A DNA stretch of 64,000 bases, from NCBI GenBank assembly GCA_036960175.1, contig JBALWH010000002.1, forward strand, positions 124,001 to 188,000, in the 5' to 3' direction. Made by a program: the position numbers and the translations under genes. Below the pieces are notes generated by a model. That model was not told the DNA's origin. It searched no databases and saw nothing but the letters and a program-made list of their open reading frames with translations. Positions 15,898-24,246 of this stretch are shown in pieces. The DNA comes from Motiliproteus sp036960175. Lineage in GTDB: Bacteria > Pseudomonadota > Gammaproteobacteria > Pseudomonadales > Balneatricaceae. Within the stretch, counting starts at the first letter, position 1, and every line of letters starts with the position of its first letter.

Positions 15898-16344
15898 ATG
15901 TCTCTGTCTAACGTTTTCAACATCGCCGGCTCTGGCATGAGCTCGCAGTCCATTCGGCTCAATACCGTTGCCAGTAATATGGCCAACGCGGAGAGTGTTA
16001 GCAGCAGTTCTGGTGAAACTTACCGTGCTCGTCAGCCGGTATTTCAGTTGATTCAGCAGCAGGTTAGCGGTGGCGACGGTGATTACGGCAGTAGTAGTGG
16101 TATGTCGGCAGGTCAGGGCGTTCAGGTGGTGGATATAGTCGAAAGCCAAGCGCCATTGCGGCAGCAGTACGAACCTAATCACCCGATGGCGGATGAAAAA
16201 GGTTATGTCTACTACCCCAATGTCAATGTGGTGGAAGAGATGACTAACATGATTTCAGCATCACGGTCATTCCAGACCAATGCAGACATTATGAATACAG
16301 CAAAAGAGATGATGCAGAGAGTGCTGACTTTAGGCCAGAGCTAA
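15898..16344 (+). CDS. flgC: FlgC, proximal rod protein
   Basis: This rod protein of 148 residues has the N-terminal SGMSSQSIRLNTVASNMANAES motif and the C-terminal NVVEEMTNMISASRSFQTNADIM helix typical of rod proteins. The segment HPMADEKGYVYYPNVN is a FlgC hallmark. It lies in the flgBCDE operon between flgB and flgD. Confidence 0.96.
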   Translation: MSLSNVFNIAGSGMSSQSIRLNTVASNMANAESVSSSSGETYRARQPVFQLIQQQVSGGDGDYGSSSGMSAGQGVQVVDIVESQAPLRQQYEPNHPMADEKGYVYYPNVNVVEEMTNMISASRSFQTNADIMNTAKEMMQRVLTLGQS

Positions 16345-16439
16345 GGTGTTAAGAGCTAGGTGTAAAAGGCAGTGGGCGTATTTTATTAGATCCTGAGTAA
16401 TGTATAGGGCCTATGGGTTCTATTCAGGGGAGGAGTCAA

Positions 16440-17105
16440 ATGGCTGATGTAGGTGGCGTCAATAATAGGGGCAGCGTTTTTACGGATCTTAACAAGACCG
16501 AAGAGGCGAAGGCTGATACCTCGCAGAGCGATATGTTCATGGAGTTGATGATTGCGCAATTGCGTAATCAGGACCCAACAAATCCGGCTGATTCGTCGCA
16601 GTTTATGAATCAGATCTCCGACATGACCATGGTTGAGGGGATTACCAATCTGAATTCCGCTTTGGAGGGTTTGAGTAGCTCTATGCTCTCCAGTCAAACG
16701 GCACTGCAAGCTTCATCGATGGTGGGGCAGACGGTGTATGTGGAGACGGATAACGCAATCGCTAATAGCGCCACCGGCCAGATTGATGGTGTGGTTGGGC
16801 TGGATGTGAGTGCTTCAGACGTACAGATATCGGTCTTCAATGAAGGCGGAGCTTTGGTTGATAAGTTCTCGCTGGGGTCTCAGGCCGCCGGTGATGTGAA
16901 TTTCGACTGGCAGCTGGAAGAAGGAATGAAGCTGGGAGGTTATCGTGTAGAAGCGACGGCCACCATTGACGGTGAGTCAGAGCCTCTTCCGGTCTATATC
17001 GGGATGAATGTAGATAGCGTCACGCTGGGTAAGAATGGTGTGGGGATGAAAGTTAACTTCGAAGGTGGCTCTGCGTCACTGGATGAGATTAAACAAATAG
17101 GCTAA
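16440..17105 (+). CDS. flgD: FlgD, hook cap protein
   Basis: FlgD caps the growing hook and is lost when the hook is complete. The protein has about 221 residues. The N-terminal export and cap region reads FMELMIAQLRNQDPTNPADSSQFMNQISDMTMVEG, and the C-terminal FlgD Ig-like and tudor-like domains follow. The ATG at 16440 is preferred over one 27 bp upstream because GGGGAGGAG precedes it. It lies 11 bp before flgE. Confidence 0.95.
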   Translation: MADVGGVNNRGSVFTDLNKTEEAKADTSQSDMFMELMIAQLRNQDPTNPADSSQFMNQISDMTMVEGITNLNSALEGLSSSMLSSQTALQASSMVGQTVYVETDNAIANSATGQIDGVVGLDVSASDVQISVFNEGGALVDKFSLGSQAAGDVNFDWQLEEGMKLGGYRVEATATIDGESEPLPVYIGMNVDSVTLGKNGVGMKVNFEGGSASLDEIKQIG

Positions 17106-17115
17106 GAGGTGTGTC

Positions 17116-19383
17116 ATGGCGTTTAATACGGCAATTACGGGCCTTAAGGCCGCATCAGTTGAGCTGGATGTTACCGGTAACAATATCGCGAACACCAGTA
17201 CAGTCGGTTATAAATCGGCACGAACAGAATTTTCCGATATCTTCACCACGGTAGTGGTAGGTGCCGGTAGTACCAACAACCCGGGTGCTGGTGTTATCGT
17301 TTCTGATATCGCCCAGGATTTCACGGCAGGTACGATCGAATTTACTAACAGTAACCTCGATTTGGCCATCGACGGCAGTGGCTTCTTCCAGCTGGATGAC
17401 GGCCAGGGCGGTGTTTCCTACAGCCGTGCGGGTGGTTTTGAGCTGGATAAAGACGGTAACGTGGTATCCAAAACCGGCAAATTCTTGCAGGGCTTTGGCT
17501 TGGATGATGCCGGTAACCAGCAGCCCATCGGCAATCTATCCGTTAGCCAGAGTGAAAGCCCTCCTGAGGCAACTACTGAGCTGGACCTATCCTTTAACAT
17601 CGACTCTCGGGCTGATGCTGGAGACCTGATTCGTCCTTATGATCCGGATGATTCGGCCACGTTTACCTTCAGTACGACGACGCGAACCTTCGATAGTCTG
17701 GGTAATGAGCACACGCTGAAGTTTGATCTAGTCGAGCAGCCTCCGTTTCGTGAGCGCCAGACCATTACTTTTGCTAATAACGCAGCCGCAACCGGTAATA
17801 TTGAGTTTGCAGGGGCAACGATTTCGATTGCTAACGCCGATACTCCGGCTCAGGTCGCCGTCAAAATAGCGGCGGCACAGACGACTATTCGTACTTCTGA
17901 TCCGCGTATCTCCTCAGTGGTGGTGGATCCGAATAATGCCAACCAGGTGTTAGTCACCTATTTTGCCTCGGCTACCGATGTTGAGCCGCTGGTGTTTACT
18001 GATCGTGGTGTTACAGGGGTAACCGCAACCGTGGCCTCTAACCCTGATCTTGCTGCTAACGAGCAGCAGTCAATTGCCATTTCTCAGCCCGGTGGGGCCG
18101 GTACCATAGACGTGGGTGGAGTGCTGATCGCGGTTGATAATGCCGCCGTACCACCAGACACCGCCACTGATGTGATCAATCGGATTGTGGCGAATCAGGC
18201 GGCTATTTTGTTGGCTAATCCACAGATCGAATCGGTACAGGCTGACCTGTCTAATTCCCAGGTCTTGATCAACTATAAGCCGGAAGAAGGTAACGTTGGA
18301 TTGTTAGCTATTGAGGATGCCGGTACGGGTGTTTTTGATACTCAGGAACAACAAAACATCACCGTATCTGGTGCAGATGCTGATGGTGGTACTTTTGATG
18401 TAACGCTGGGGGCTGTGGTTAATGGTTTGGGCATTCCTGACCCTACCATCACCATGGCTGGTAATGAGACAGCAACGCAAGTGGGTGATGCTGTTGTAGC
18501 GGCATTTGCTGGTATACCGGACATCACTGTAACCAATAATGCGGGTGTCCTTACATTTTCCTACAATGGCGTTTTAGGTAATGTGGATAACGTGGCAATT
18601 ACTGATGTGGATACCACTGTGGCTGGCTCGGCTCAGTCCACTGCGGCCATTTTTGCCAATGTTACTCAGGCCTCGTTAGTGGAGGATGGTGACAACTCTT
18701 ATGAAGGTGTGTACCAGCTTTATGCTTATCTAAACGGTACGGATTTGCTGGATATCGGTAAGACAGTTGCCCCGGGTGCGGTGGGTAGTACCTCTGTGCC
18801 GCCGCTGACGGAGGCGGGCGCTATCTTGATGGTCTTTAACAATACCAACGGTGTGTTGAATTCGGTGAATGGCACGGGAGTGAGTGGTGGTGGCGCAGCC
18901 CCGAGCTTAACTATTGCCGGTGCAGACCCTGCTGATCCGGCGACGACTATTGATCTGGACGTGACGGGTACCACTCAGTTTGCCTCTGAATCTATCGTTA
19001 AGGCGGCGACCCAGGATGGTTTTGCTAAGGGTGACTTGATCGGCGTAACTTTCGCCTCAGACGGTACCATGGTGGCCAGCTTCAGTAATGGTCAGAACAC
19101 TAACTTGGGCATCGTGGCTCTGGCAACCTTCGATAACCAGTCGGGTCTGCAGCCTGTTGGTTCTACCGAGTGGGCGGCAACGCTGGATTCCGGTCAGGCG
19201 ATTATCAACCCTCCTGGCACGGGACTCAACGGAGCTTTGCGGTCAGCAGCCTTGGAGCAATCCAACGTTGACCTGTCGGAAGAGCTGGTAGCGCTGATCG
19301 AAGCGCAGCGGAACTTCCAGGCCAACTCTAAGACCCTGGAAACTGAGAACGCCGTTACTCAGACCATTCTTCAGATCTCTTAA
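17116..19383 (+). CDS. flgE: FlgE, hook protein, enlarged by three tandem repeats
   Basis: FlgE polymerises into the hook, the universal joint of the flagellum. At 755 residues it is nearly twice the 400-odd residues of the enteric protein. The N-terminal rod/hook motif (LDVTGNNIANTSTVGYKSARTEF) and C-terminal motif (SNVDLSEELVALIEAQRNFQANSKTL) are intact. Extra length lies in the outer region. Residues about 213-315, 316-410 and 411-505 are three diverged copies of one unit. Each begins [R/E]-Q-x-I, has a T-A/Q-V helix and the strand V-L-V/I-T/N-Y, then I-x-D. The repeats are expected on the hook surface (inference). Confidence 0.95.
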   Translation: MAFNTAITGLKAASVELDVTGNNIANTSTVGYKSARTEFSDIFTTVVVGAGSTNNPGAGVIVSDIAQDFTAGTIEFTNSNLDLAIDGSGFFQLDDGQGGVSYSRAGGFELDKDGNVVSKTGKFLQGFGLDDAGNQQPIGNLSVSQSESPPEATTELDLSFNIDSRADAGDLIRPYDPDDSATFTFSTTTRTFDSLGNEHTLKFDLVEQPPFRERQTITFANNAAATGNIEFAGATISIANADTPAQVAVKIAAAQTTIRTSDPRISSVVVDPNNANQVLVTYFASATDVEPLVFTDRGVTGVTATVASNPDLAANEQQSIAISQPGGAGTIDVGGVLIAVDNAAVPPDTATDVINRIVANQAAILLANPQIESVQADLSNSQVLINYKPEEGNVGLLAIEDAGTGVFDTQEQQNITVSGADADGGTFDVTLGAVVNGLGIPDPTITMAGNETATQVGDAVVAAFAGIPDITVTNNAGVLTFSYNGVLGNVDNVAITDVDTTVAGSAQSTAAIFANVTQASLVEDGDNSYEGVYQLYAYLNGTDLLDIGKTVAPGAVGSTSVPPLTEAGAILMVFNNTNGVLNSVNGTGVSGGGAAPSLTIAGADPADPATTIDLDVTGTTQFASESIVKAATQDGFAKGDLIGVTFASDGTMVASFSNGQNTNLGIVALATFDNQSGLQPVGSTEWAATLDSGQAIINPPGTGLNGALRSAALEQSNVDLSEELVALIEAQRNFQANSKTLETENAVTQTILQIS

Positions 19384-19439
19384 ATAGCGGCAAGGTTGCT
19401 CGTTACTCCGGGCAACCTCTTTCCACACTGACAGCCACG

Positions 19440-19473
19440 GGATCCGGACTTTTCGGGTCCTGTTTTGTTGTTT
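19440..19473 (+). terminator. Candidate terminator after flgE
   Basis: The stem GGATCCG/CGGGTCC, with one T-G pair and a 7-nt loop, is followed by TGTTTTGTTGTTT. It would end the flgBCDE transcript just before the sigma54 promoter of flgF. Confidence 0.6.
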
Positions 19474-19481
19474 CTGAAAGT

Positions 19482-19497
19482 TGGCATCCCTTTTGCT
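19482..19497 (+). promoter_or_regulatory. Sigma54 promoter of the flgF-flgJ operon
   Basis: TGGCATCCCTTTTGCT matches the -24/-12 consensus with GG and GC twelve bases apart. It lies 61 bp upstream of the flgF ATG. A half-site AGCGGCAA at 19386-19393, the same octamer (reverse strand) as in the flgB enhancers, lies 89 bp upstream. Confidence 0.8.
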
Positions 19498-19557
19498 CTA
19501 GTTACTCCAATGACTTTTAAAACATGCCTAGGGGTGTGTGGAAAAACGGGGAGTAAT

Positions 19558-20292
19558 ATGGACAAGCTGTTATATCTGTCGATGACAGGCGCCAAAGAAA
19601 CCATGCTGGCGCAGGCATCTCACGCCAACAATCTGGCTAACGCTCGTACCACCGGTTTTAAAGCGGATCTGGCTCAAGCCCGTGCCATGTCTGTGGTTGG
19701 TGATGGTTTTCAAAGCCGGGCCTATGCCATGACCGAGCGTCCCGCTACCGATATAACTGCAGGTGTGCTTAACCATACCGGCCGTGAGCTGGATGTGGCT
19801 ATCTCTGGTGAAGGTTGGCTGGCAGTCCAGACTCCAGACGGCAGTGAAGCCTATAGCCGAGCGGGGGAGCTGCAGATTACTTCCACCGGCCAGGTGCTGA
19901 CAGGCAGAGGATTGCCGCTTATGGGTGAAGGCGGCCCTATTGCCTTGCCACCCGCCACTAAAATCGATATTGGCCAGGACGGTACCATTTCGGTATTGGA
20001 TGATACCGGTGCTTTGGCAGTGGTAGATCGCATCAAACTAGTTAACCCCGATGGTCGTGATCTGGTTAAGGGTGAAGACGGTCTGATGCGCCTGCGTACT
20101 GGTGGTCAAGCCCCCTTAGATCCTGCCGTTGAGCTGGAATCAGGTTTTCTGGAAACCAGTAATGTTAACGCCGTGAATGAGCTGGTTTCGATGCTGGATC
20201 TGGCTCGTCGTTTTGAAATGAATATCAAGATGATGCAGAACGCTCAGGAAAATTCCGAGTCTTCGGCACGCATATTGCAAAATCTAGGTTAA
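19558..20292 (+). CDS. flgF: FlgF, proximal rod protein
   Basis: FlgF is a rod protein. The chosen ATG gives 244 residues, the usual length, starting MDKLLYLSMTGAKETMLAQASHANNLANARTTG-like in rod-protein style. An earlier in-frame codon at 19465 would add 31 residues with no family match and would overlap the sigma54 promoter. GGGGAG lies 4 bp before the chosen ATG. The D1 domain motif GEGWLAVQTPDGSEAYSRAG and the C-terminal ELVSMLDLARRFEMNIKMMQ are present. flgG follows 63 bp downstream. Confidence 0.95.
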   Translation: MDKLLYLSMTGAKETMLAQASHANNLANARTTGFKADLAQARAMSVVGDGFQSRAYAMTERPATDITAGVLNHTGRELDVAISGEGWLAVQTPDGSEAYSRAGELQITSTGQVLTGRGLPLMGEGGPIALPPATKIDIGQDGTISVLDDTGALAVVDRIKLVNPDGRDLVKGEDGLMRLRTGGQAPLDPAVELESGFLETSNVNAVNELVSMLDLARRFEMNIKMMQNAQENSESSARILQNLG

Positions 20293-20355
20293 TGACCGTT
20301 AGGTTGCCGCTTTTTATCCTGCGGCTAATACGGAAAACAGGTTAGGAGTTCAAAC

Positions 20356-21141
20356 ATGAATGCTGCTTTGTTTGTAGGGAAAACGGGCCTGAGTGCCCAG
20401 GAAACAGCTCTACAGGTTATCTCCAACAACTTGGCGAACGTTAATACGGACGGTTTTAAAAAGGACCGTGCAGTATTTGAGGATCTGCTTTATCAGATCC
20501 AGCGACAGCCCGGTGCACAGTCGTCTGAAAGTACCGAATTGCCGTCAGGTTTTCAGCTCGGTAGCGGTGTTCGTACCGTGGGTACCCAGAAACTGTTTAC
20601 CCAAGGTACTTTGCAGATAACCGAGCAGAACCTTGATGTTGCTATCGAAGGTAAAGGTTTTTTCCAGGTCAGCATGCCTGATGGCACTACGTCCTATAGC
20701 CGTAATGGTCAGTTTCAGTTGAATTCAAACGGTGAAGTGGTCACTGCTGAAGGTTTCTTGCTGGAGCCGGCGATCAGCGTTCCTTCGGATACCACCTCGC
20801 TGGCTATCTCGGTGGATGGCATCGTGTCGGTGACCCAGGCTTCCACGGCGACTTCGACTCAGATTGGAACTATCCAGTTGGCAGATTTTGTTAATCCCTC
20901 TGGCCTGCAGGCTATGGGTAGCAATCTGTTCAAGGAGACTACTTCCAGTGGCGCGCCGGCTACCAGCAACCCAGGAACTACCGGTGTGGGTACCACTATT
21001 CAGGGAGCGTTGGAAAACTCCAACGTTAACTCCGTTGAAGAGCTGGTGGATATGATCACCGTGCAGCGGGCATTTGAGATGAACTCGAAAGTGATTTCGA
21101 CGGCCGACCAGATGTTGTCCTTCGTGACCCAGCAACTTTAA
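20356..21141 (+). CDS. flgG: FlgG, distal rod protein
   Basis: FlgG forms the distal rod. The 261-residue protein is of standard length with the N-terminal QETALQVISNNLANVNTDGFKK motif, the central GKGFFQVSMPDGTTSYSRNG motif and the C-terminal SNVNSVEELVDMITVQRAFEMNSK helix. It sits between flgF and flgH in the usual order, preceded by a TTAGGAG ribosome site. Confidence 0.97.
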   Translation: MNAALFVGKTGLSAQETALQVISNNLANVNTDGFKKDRAVFEDLLYQIQRQPGAQSSESTELPSGFQLGSGVRTVGTQKLFTQGTLQITEQNLDVAIEGKGFFQVSMPDGTTSYSRNGQFQLNSNGEVVTAEGFLLEPAISVPSDTTSLAISVDGIVSVTQASTATSTQIGTIQLADFVNPSGLQAMGSNLFKETTSSGAPATSNPGTTGVGTTIQGALENSNVNSVEELVDMITVQRAFEMNSKVISTADQMLSFVTQQL

Positions 21142-21191
21142 CGTTTAAGCGCTAGCTAAGAGTCGCATTAAAGAGCAACAGGAACAGGGTT

Positions 21192-21872
21192 ATGAATAGT
21201 CTAAAAACAGTTCTGCTAATGATAGCGTTAATCGGGATGGTGGGATGTGTGAACAATCCACCGAAGCCTGATAATCCCTATTATGCGCCTGTTCCTCCTG
21301 CTGCAATGATGGCGCCTACGGTTAATAACGGGGCGATTTACCAGGCTGGCCATAGCGTCTCGTTGTATGAAGACGATAAGGCGAGACGGATCGGTGACAT
21401 CCTGACCATTAACCTGGCAGAAAAAACTCAGGCCTCTAAGGATGCGGATAGCGAAAGTACCAAGTCCAGCAATATTACGCTGCCACAACCCACCCTGTTT
21501 GGTAAGGACGTTAAAATAAACGGTAACCCACTGTCGGCTTCTCTCAGCGGCGGAACCCGGAATTTCACCGGGGAGAGTGAATCGACCCAGAACAACAGCC
21601 TGTCCGGCAGCATTACCGTAACCGTAGCGAATGTGCTGCCCAATGGCGTGTTGCAGGTAAGAGGTGAAAAGTGGATGACCTTGACTGACGGTGATGAATA
21701 TATCCGCATCAGTGGTCTGGTTCGTCCTCAGGATATCAAGACCGACAACACCGTTGATTCTACTAAGTTGGCAGATGCGCGTATTACCTACAGCGGCACC
21801 GGCGGCTTCCATGAAGCTAACGTGATGGGCTGGGTATCGAAATTTTTCTTTAGCGCACTATGGCCTCTATAA
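21192..21872 (+). CDS. flgH: FlgH, L-ring lipoprotein
   Basis: FlgH forms the outer-membrane L ring, the bushing for the rod. The 226-residue precursor has a lipoprotein signal with the lipid-attachment cysteine C19 in I-G-M-V-G-C. The conserved segments RRIGDILTINLAEKTQASKDA, VLPNGVLQVRGEKWMTLTDGDEYIRISGLVRP and the C-terminal VMGWVSKFFFSALWPL are all present. flgI begins 11 bp later. Confidence 0.97.
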   Translation: MNSLKTVLLMIALIGMVGCVNNPPKPDNPYYAPVPPAAMMAPTVNNGAIYQAGHSVSLYEDDKARRIGDILTINLAEKTQASKDADSESTKSSNITLPQPTLFGKDVKINGNPLSASLSGGTRNFTGESESTQNNSLSGSITVTVANVLPNGVLQVRGEKWMTLTDGDEYIRISGLVRPQDIKTDNTVDSTKLADARITYSGTGGFHEANVMGWVSKFFFSALWPL

Positions 21873-21883
21873 GGAGATCGGAC

Positions 21884-22993
21884 ATGAAAATATTAGCTAA
21901 GGGTAGTCTCCGGTCTTTGTTGCTGCTTTGTTTGTGCTTCGTTAGTGCCGGTGTTTACGCCGAGCGCCTGAAAGATATTGCAACTATCGCCGGGGTTCGT
22001 TCTAACCAATTGGTTGGGTATGGTTTGGTGGTTGGCTTGAGCGGCACCGGTGATAAAGGCGGGTTTACCTCTCAGACCTTTAAAAACATGCTGGGCCAGT
22101 TCGGAGTGACCTTGCCTCCAGGCGTTAATCCGCAATCCAAGAATATCGCAGCGGTTTCGATTCACGCCAGTTTGCCTGCTTTCGCTAAGCCGGGTCAGGC
22201 GGTTGATATTACCGTGTCTTCCATCGGCGATGCCTCCAGTCTACGTGGTGGTAGCCTGATTATGGCGCCGTTAAAAGGTGCTGATGGTCAGGTCTATGCC
22301 ATCGCTCAGGGAAATCTGGTGGTCGGTGGGTTGGGTGTAGAAGGCAGGGACGGTTCCAGAATTACCATCAATGTACCGAGTGTTGGTCGTATCCCCAACG
22401 GTGCGACGGTGGAACGAGCAGTGCCCACCCCCTTTGCCAGTGGCGATCATCTGGTGATGAACCTGAATCAATCGGATTTCACTACATCACGTAGAGTGGC
22501 TGAACGTATTAACGCCCTGTTGGGGCCAGAAGTAGCTAGCTCTATGGATGCCACCTCGATTCGTATTCGTGCCCCTCGTGATGCGGGCCAGCGTGTTACT
22601 TATCTGTCGGTACTGGAGAACCTCGAAGTAGCGCCAGCAGCCGAGGTCGCCAGGGTTATTATCAACTCTCGCACCGGCACCATCATTATTGGTCAGAATG
22701 TGCGGGTTGCCCCCGTGGCTATTACTCACGGTGGATTGACCGTGTCGATTCTTGAAGATGTTGTCGCCAACCAGCCAGGGGCTTTATCCGGTGGCACGAC
22801 GGTTGTGACCCCTCGTACGGGTATCGACGTTGATCAGGATAGCGGCCATATGTTCACTTTTTCTCCCGGCGCTTCGCTTAACGATATCGTTGAGGCGGTC
22901 AATCAGGTGGGGGCAGCGCCCGGTGACCTGATGGCCATTCTTGAAGCCCTGAAGCAGTCCGGCGCCTTAAAAGCCGAGCTGGTTGTCATTTAA
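21884..22993 (+). CDS. flgI: FlgI, P-ring protein
   Basis: FlgI forms the periplasmic P ring around the rod. The chosen ATG is preceded by AAGGAG and gives 369 residues with a signal peptide ending at VSAGVYA before ERLKDIATIAGVRSNQLVG. The GYGLVVGLSGTGD and C-terminal EALKQSGALKAELVVI segments are strongly conserved. An in-frame ATG 24 bp earlier overlaps flgH and is less likely. FlgA, encoded about 9 kb upstream, would assist its assembly. Confidence 0.97.
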   Translation: MKILAKGSLRSLLLLCLCFVSAGVYAERLKDIATIAGVRSNQLVGYGLVVGLSGTGDKGGFTSQTFKNMLGQFGVTLPPGVNPQSKNIAAVSIHASLPAFAKPGQAVDITVSSIGDASSLRGGSLIMAPLKGADGQVYAIAQGNLVVGGLGVEGRDGSRITINVPSVGRIPNGATVERAVPTPFASGDHLVMNLNQSDFTTSRRVAERINALLGPEVASSMDATSIRIRAPRDAGQRVTYLSVLENLEVAPAAEVARVIINSRTGTIIIGQNVRVAPVAITHGGLTVSILEDVVANQPGALSGGTTVVTPRTGIDVDQDSGHMFTFSPGASLNDIVEAVNQVGAAPGDLMAILEALKQSGALKAELVVI

Positions 22994-23008
22994 AGGGCGG
23001 ATGCGGTC

Positions 23009-24100
23009 ATGGCAAACAAAGATATTTCGTTTCGTTCTTATTCGGACCTTCAGAGTTTGAGTTCTCTGAAAAACACGTCTAATAAGAATGATCCTCAGGC
23101 GCTGGAAGCAGTTGCCAAACAGTTTGAATCGCTGTTTCTCAATATGCTGCTAAAAAATATGCGTCAGGCGAATGAGAGCTTTTCCGAAGGCAGTTATTTC
23201 GATAGCACTCAGACGCGCTTTTATCAAGGCATGCTGGATGAGCAGATGTCTTTGTCTCTGTCGCAAGGCAACGGTATGGGCTTGAGTGAAGTGCTCGTGC
23301 GTCAGCTGAGTCCGAAGTCTGCTACCGAGCCGCGACCTGATCCTCTTAAAACCACTGAGCTTAGCGACGTGCAAAGACGTGTTTTTAATCAGGCCATGGA
23401 GAAAACTGCTCAAGCCGCTGTGGAGGCCATGGCCAACAAGCCAGATGCTATCGCAGCGCCAATCTTGCCGGAACTTCGTCCTGGCGATTTTCTTGATGCG
23501 ATTAGAGCGGTCGAGGCGGAGCTAATAGGCAAACCGGCGTCGGTGGATGAGGCTCTGACAGAACTGGGCCTGCAGAAACCTGCCGCTAGTGTTGAGACCC
23601 TGCCTGCTCGTTTTGAGACCCCAGAGGATTTTGTTAAAGGTCTTTATCCGATTGCTGAACAGGTGGCGAAAGATCTGGGAGTCGATCCAAAGGTTTTAGT
23701 CGCTCAAGCGGCACTGGAGACCGGTTGGGGTAAGCATCTGCCAAGCAAAACCGATGGCAGAAGCAGTTTTAATTTATTCGGTATTAAGGCCGATCGCCGT
23801 TGGGATGGTGATTCCACCTTGGTCAATACCCTTGAATACCGTGATGGCGTAGCCGTACAGGAAAAAGCTGCGTTTCGGGCCTACGGGTCCTATCAGGAAA
23901 GCATGCGGGATTATGCGGACTTTATAAGTTCCAATCCACGCTACCAACAAGCGCTGGAACAGCGTGCTGATGACCAGGCTTATCTGCAACAACTGCAGTC
24001 TGCCGGTTACGCCACTGACCCGGCCTATGCCACGAAGATAGCCGGCATAGTTAACGGTGATGTGCTGCAGTCAGCCATTGCCAGCATTAAAGAAAGCTGA
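23009..24100 (+). CDS. flgJ: FlgJ, rod cap with peptidoglycan hydrolase domain
   Basis: FlgJ caps the rod and opens the cell wall for it. The 363-residue protein has an N-terminal rod-binding domain (about residues 25-95: LEAVAKQFESLFLNMLLKNMRQA) and a C-terminal glucosaminidase domain (about 205-355). The hydrolase part has LVAQAALETGWGKHL, with the expected catalytic glutamate, and SSFNLFGIKADRRWDG. The dual architecture is that of beta- and gammaproteobacteria. A gap of 146 bp precedes flgK. Confidence 0.95.
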   Translation: MANKDISFRSYSDLQSLSSLKNTSNKNDPQALEAVAKQFESLFLNMLLKNMRQANESFSEGSYFDSTQTRFYQGMLDEQMSLSLSQGNGMGLSEVLVRQLSPKSATEPRPDPLKTTELSDVQRRVFNQAMEKTAQAAVEAMANKPDAIAAPILPELRPGDFLDAIRAVEAELIGKPASVDEALTELGLQKPAASVETLPARFETPEDFVKGLYPIAEQVAKDLGVDPKVLVAQAALETGWGKHLPSKTDGRSSFNLFGIKADRRWDGDSTLVNTLEYRDGVAVQEKAAFRAYGSYQESMRDYADFISSNPRYQQALEQRADDQAYLQQLQSAGYATDPAYATKIAGIVNGDVLQSAIASIKES

Positions 24101-24246
24101 GGAAAGGCCGATGAATAATAGACTTAATCATCGTCCGCTTAAGACAGGTTCTGCGGTATCTCTTGATCAGCTAAGAGCACCTAATTTAGTTCTGTCTCAG
24201 TTACTGGCTTGTTTGCCAGCCCTCAGTAATCCAACGGGAGGTTGTC

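Noticed and set aside
24101..24246. Small gene between flgJ and flgK
   Set aside because: The only frame overlaps both neighbours and has no motif; no clear promoter was found either.
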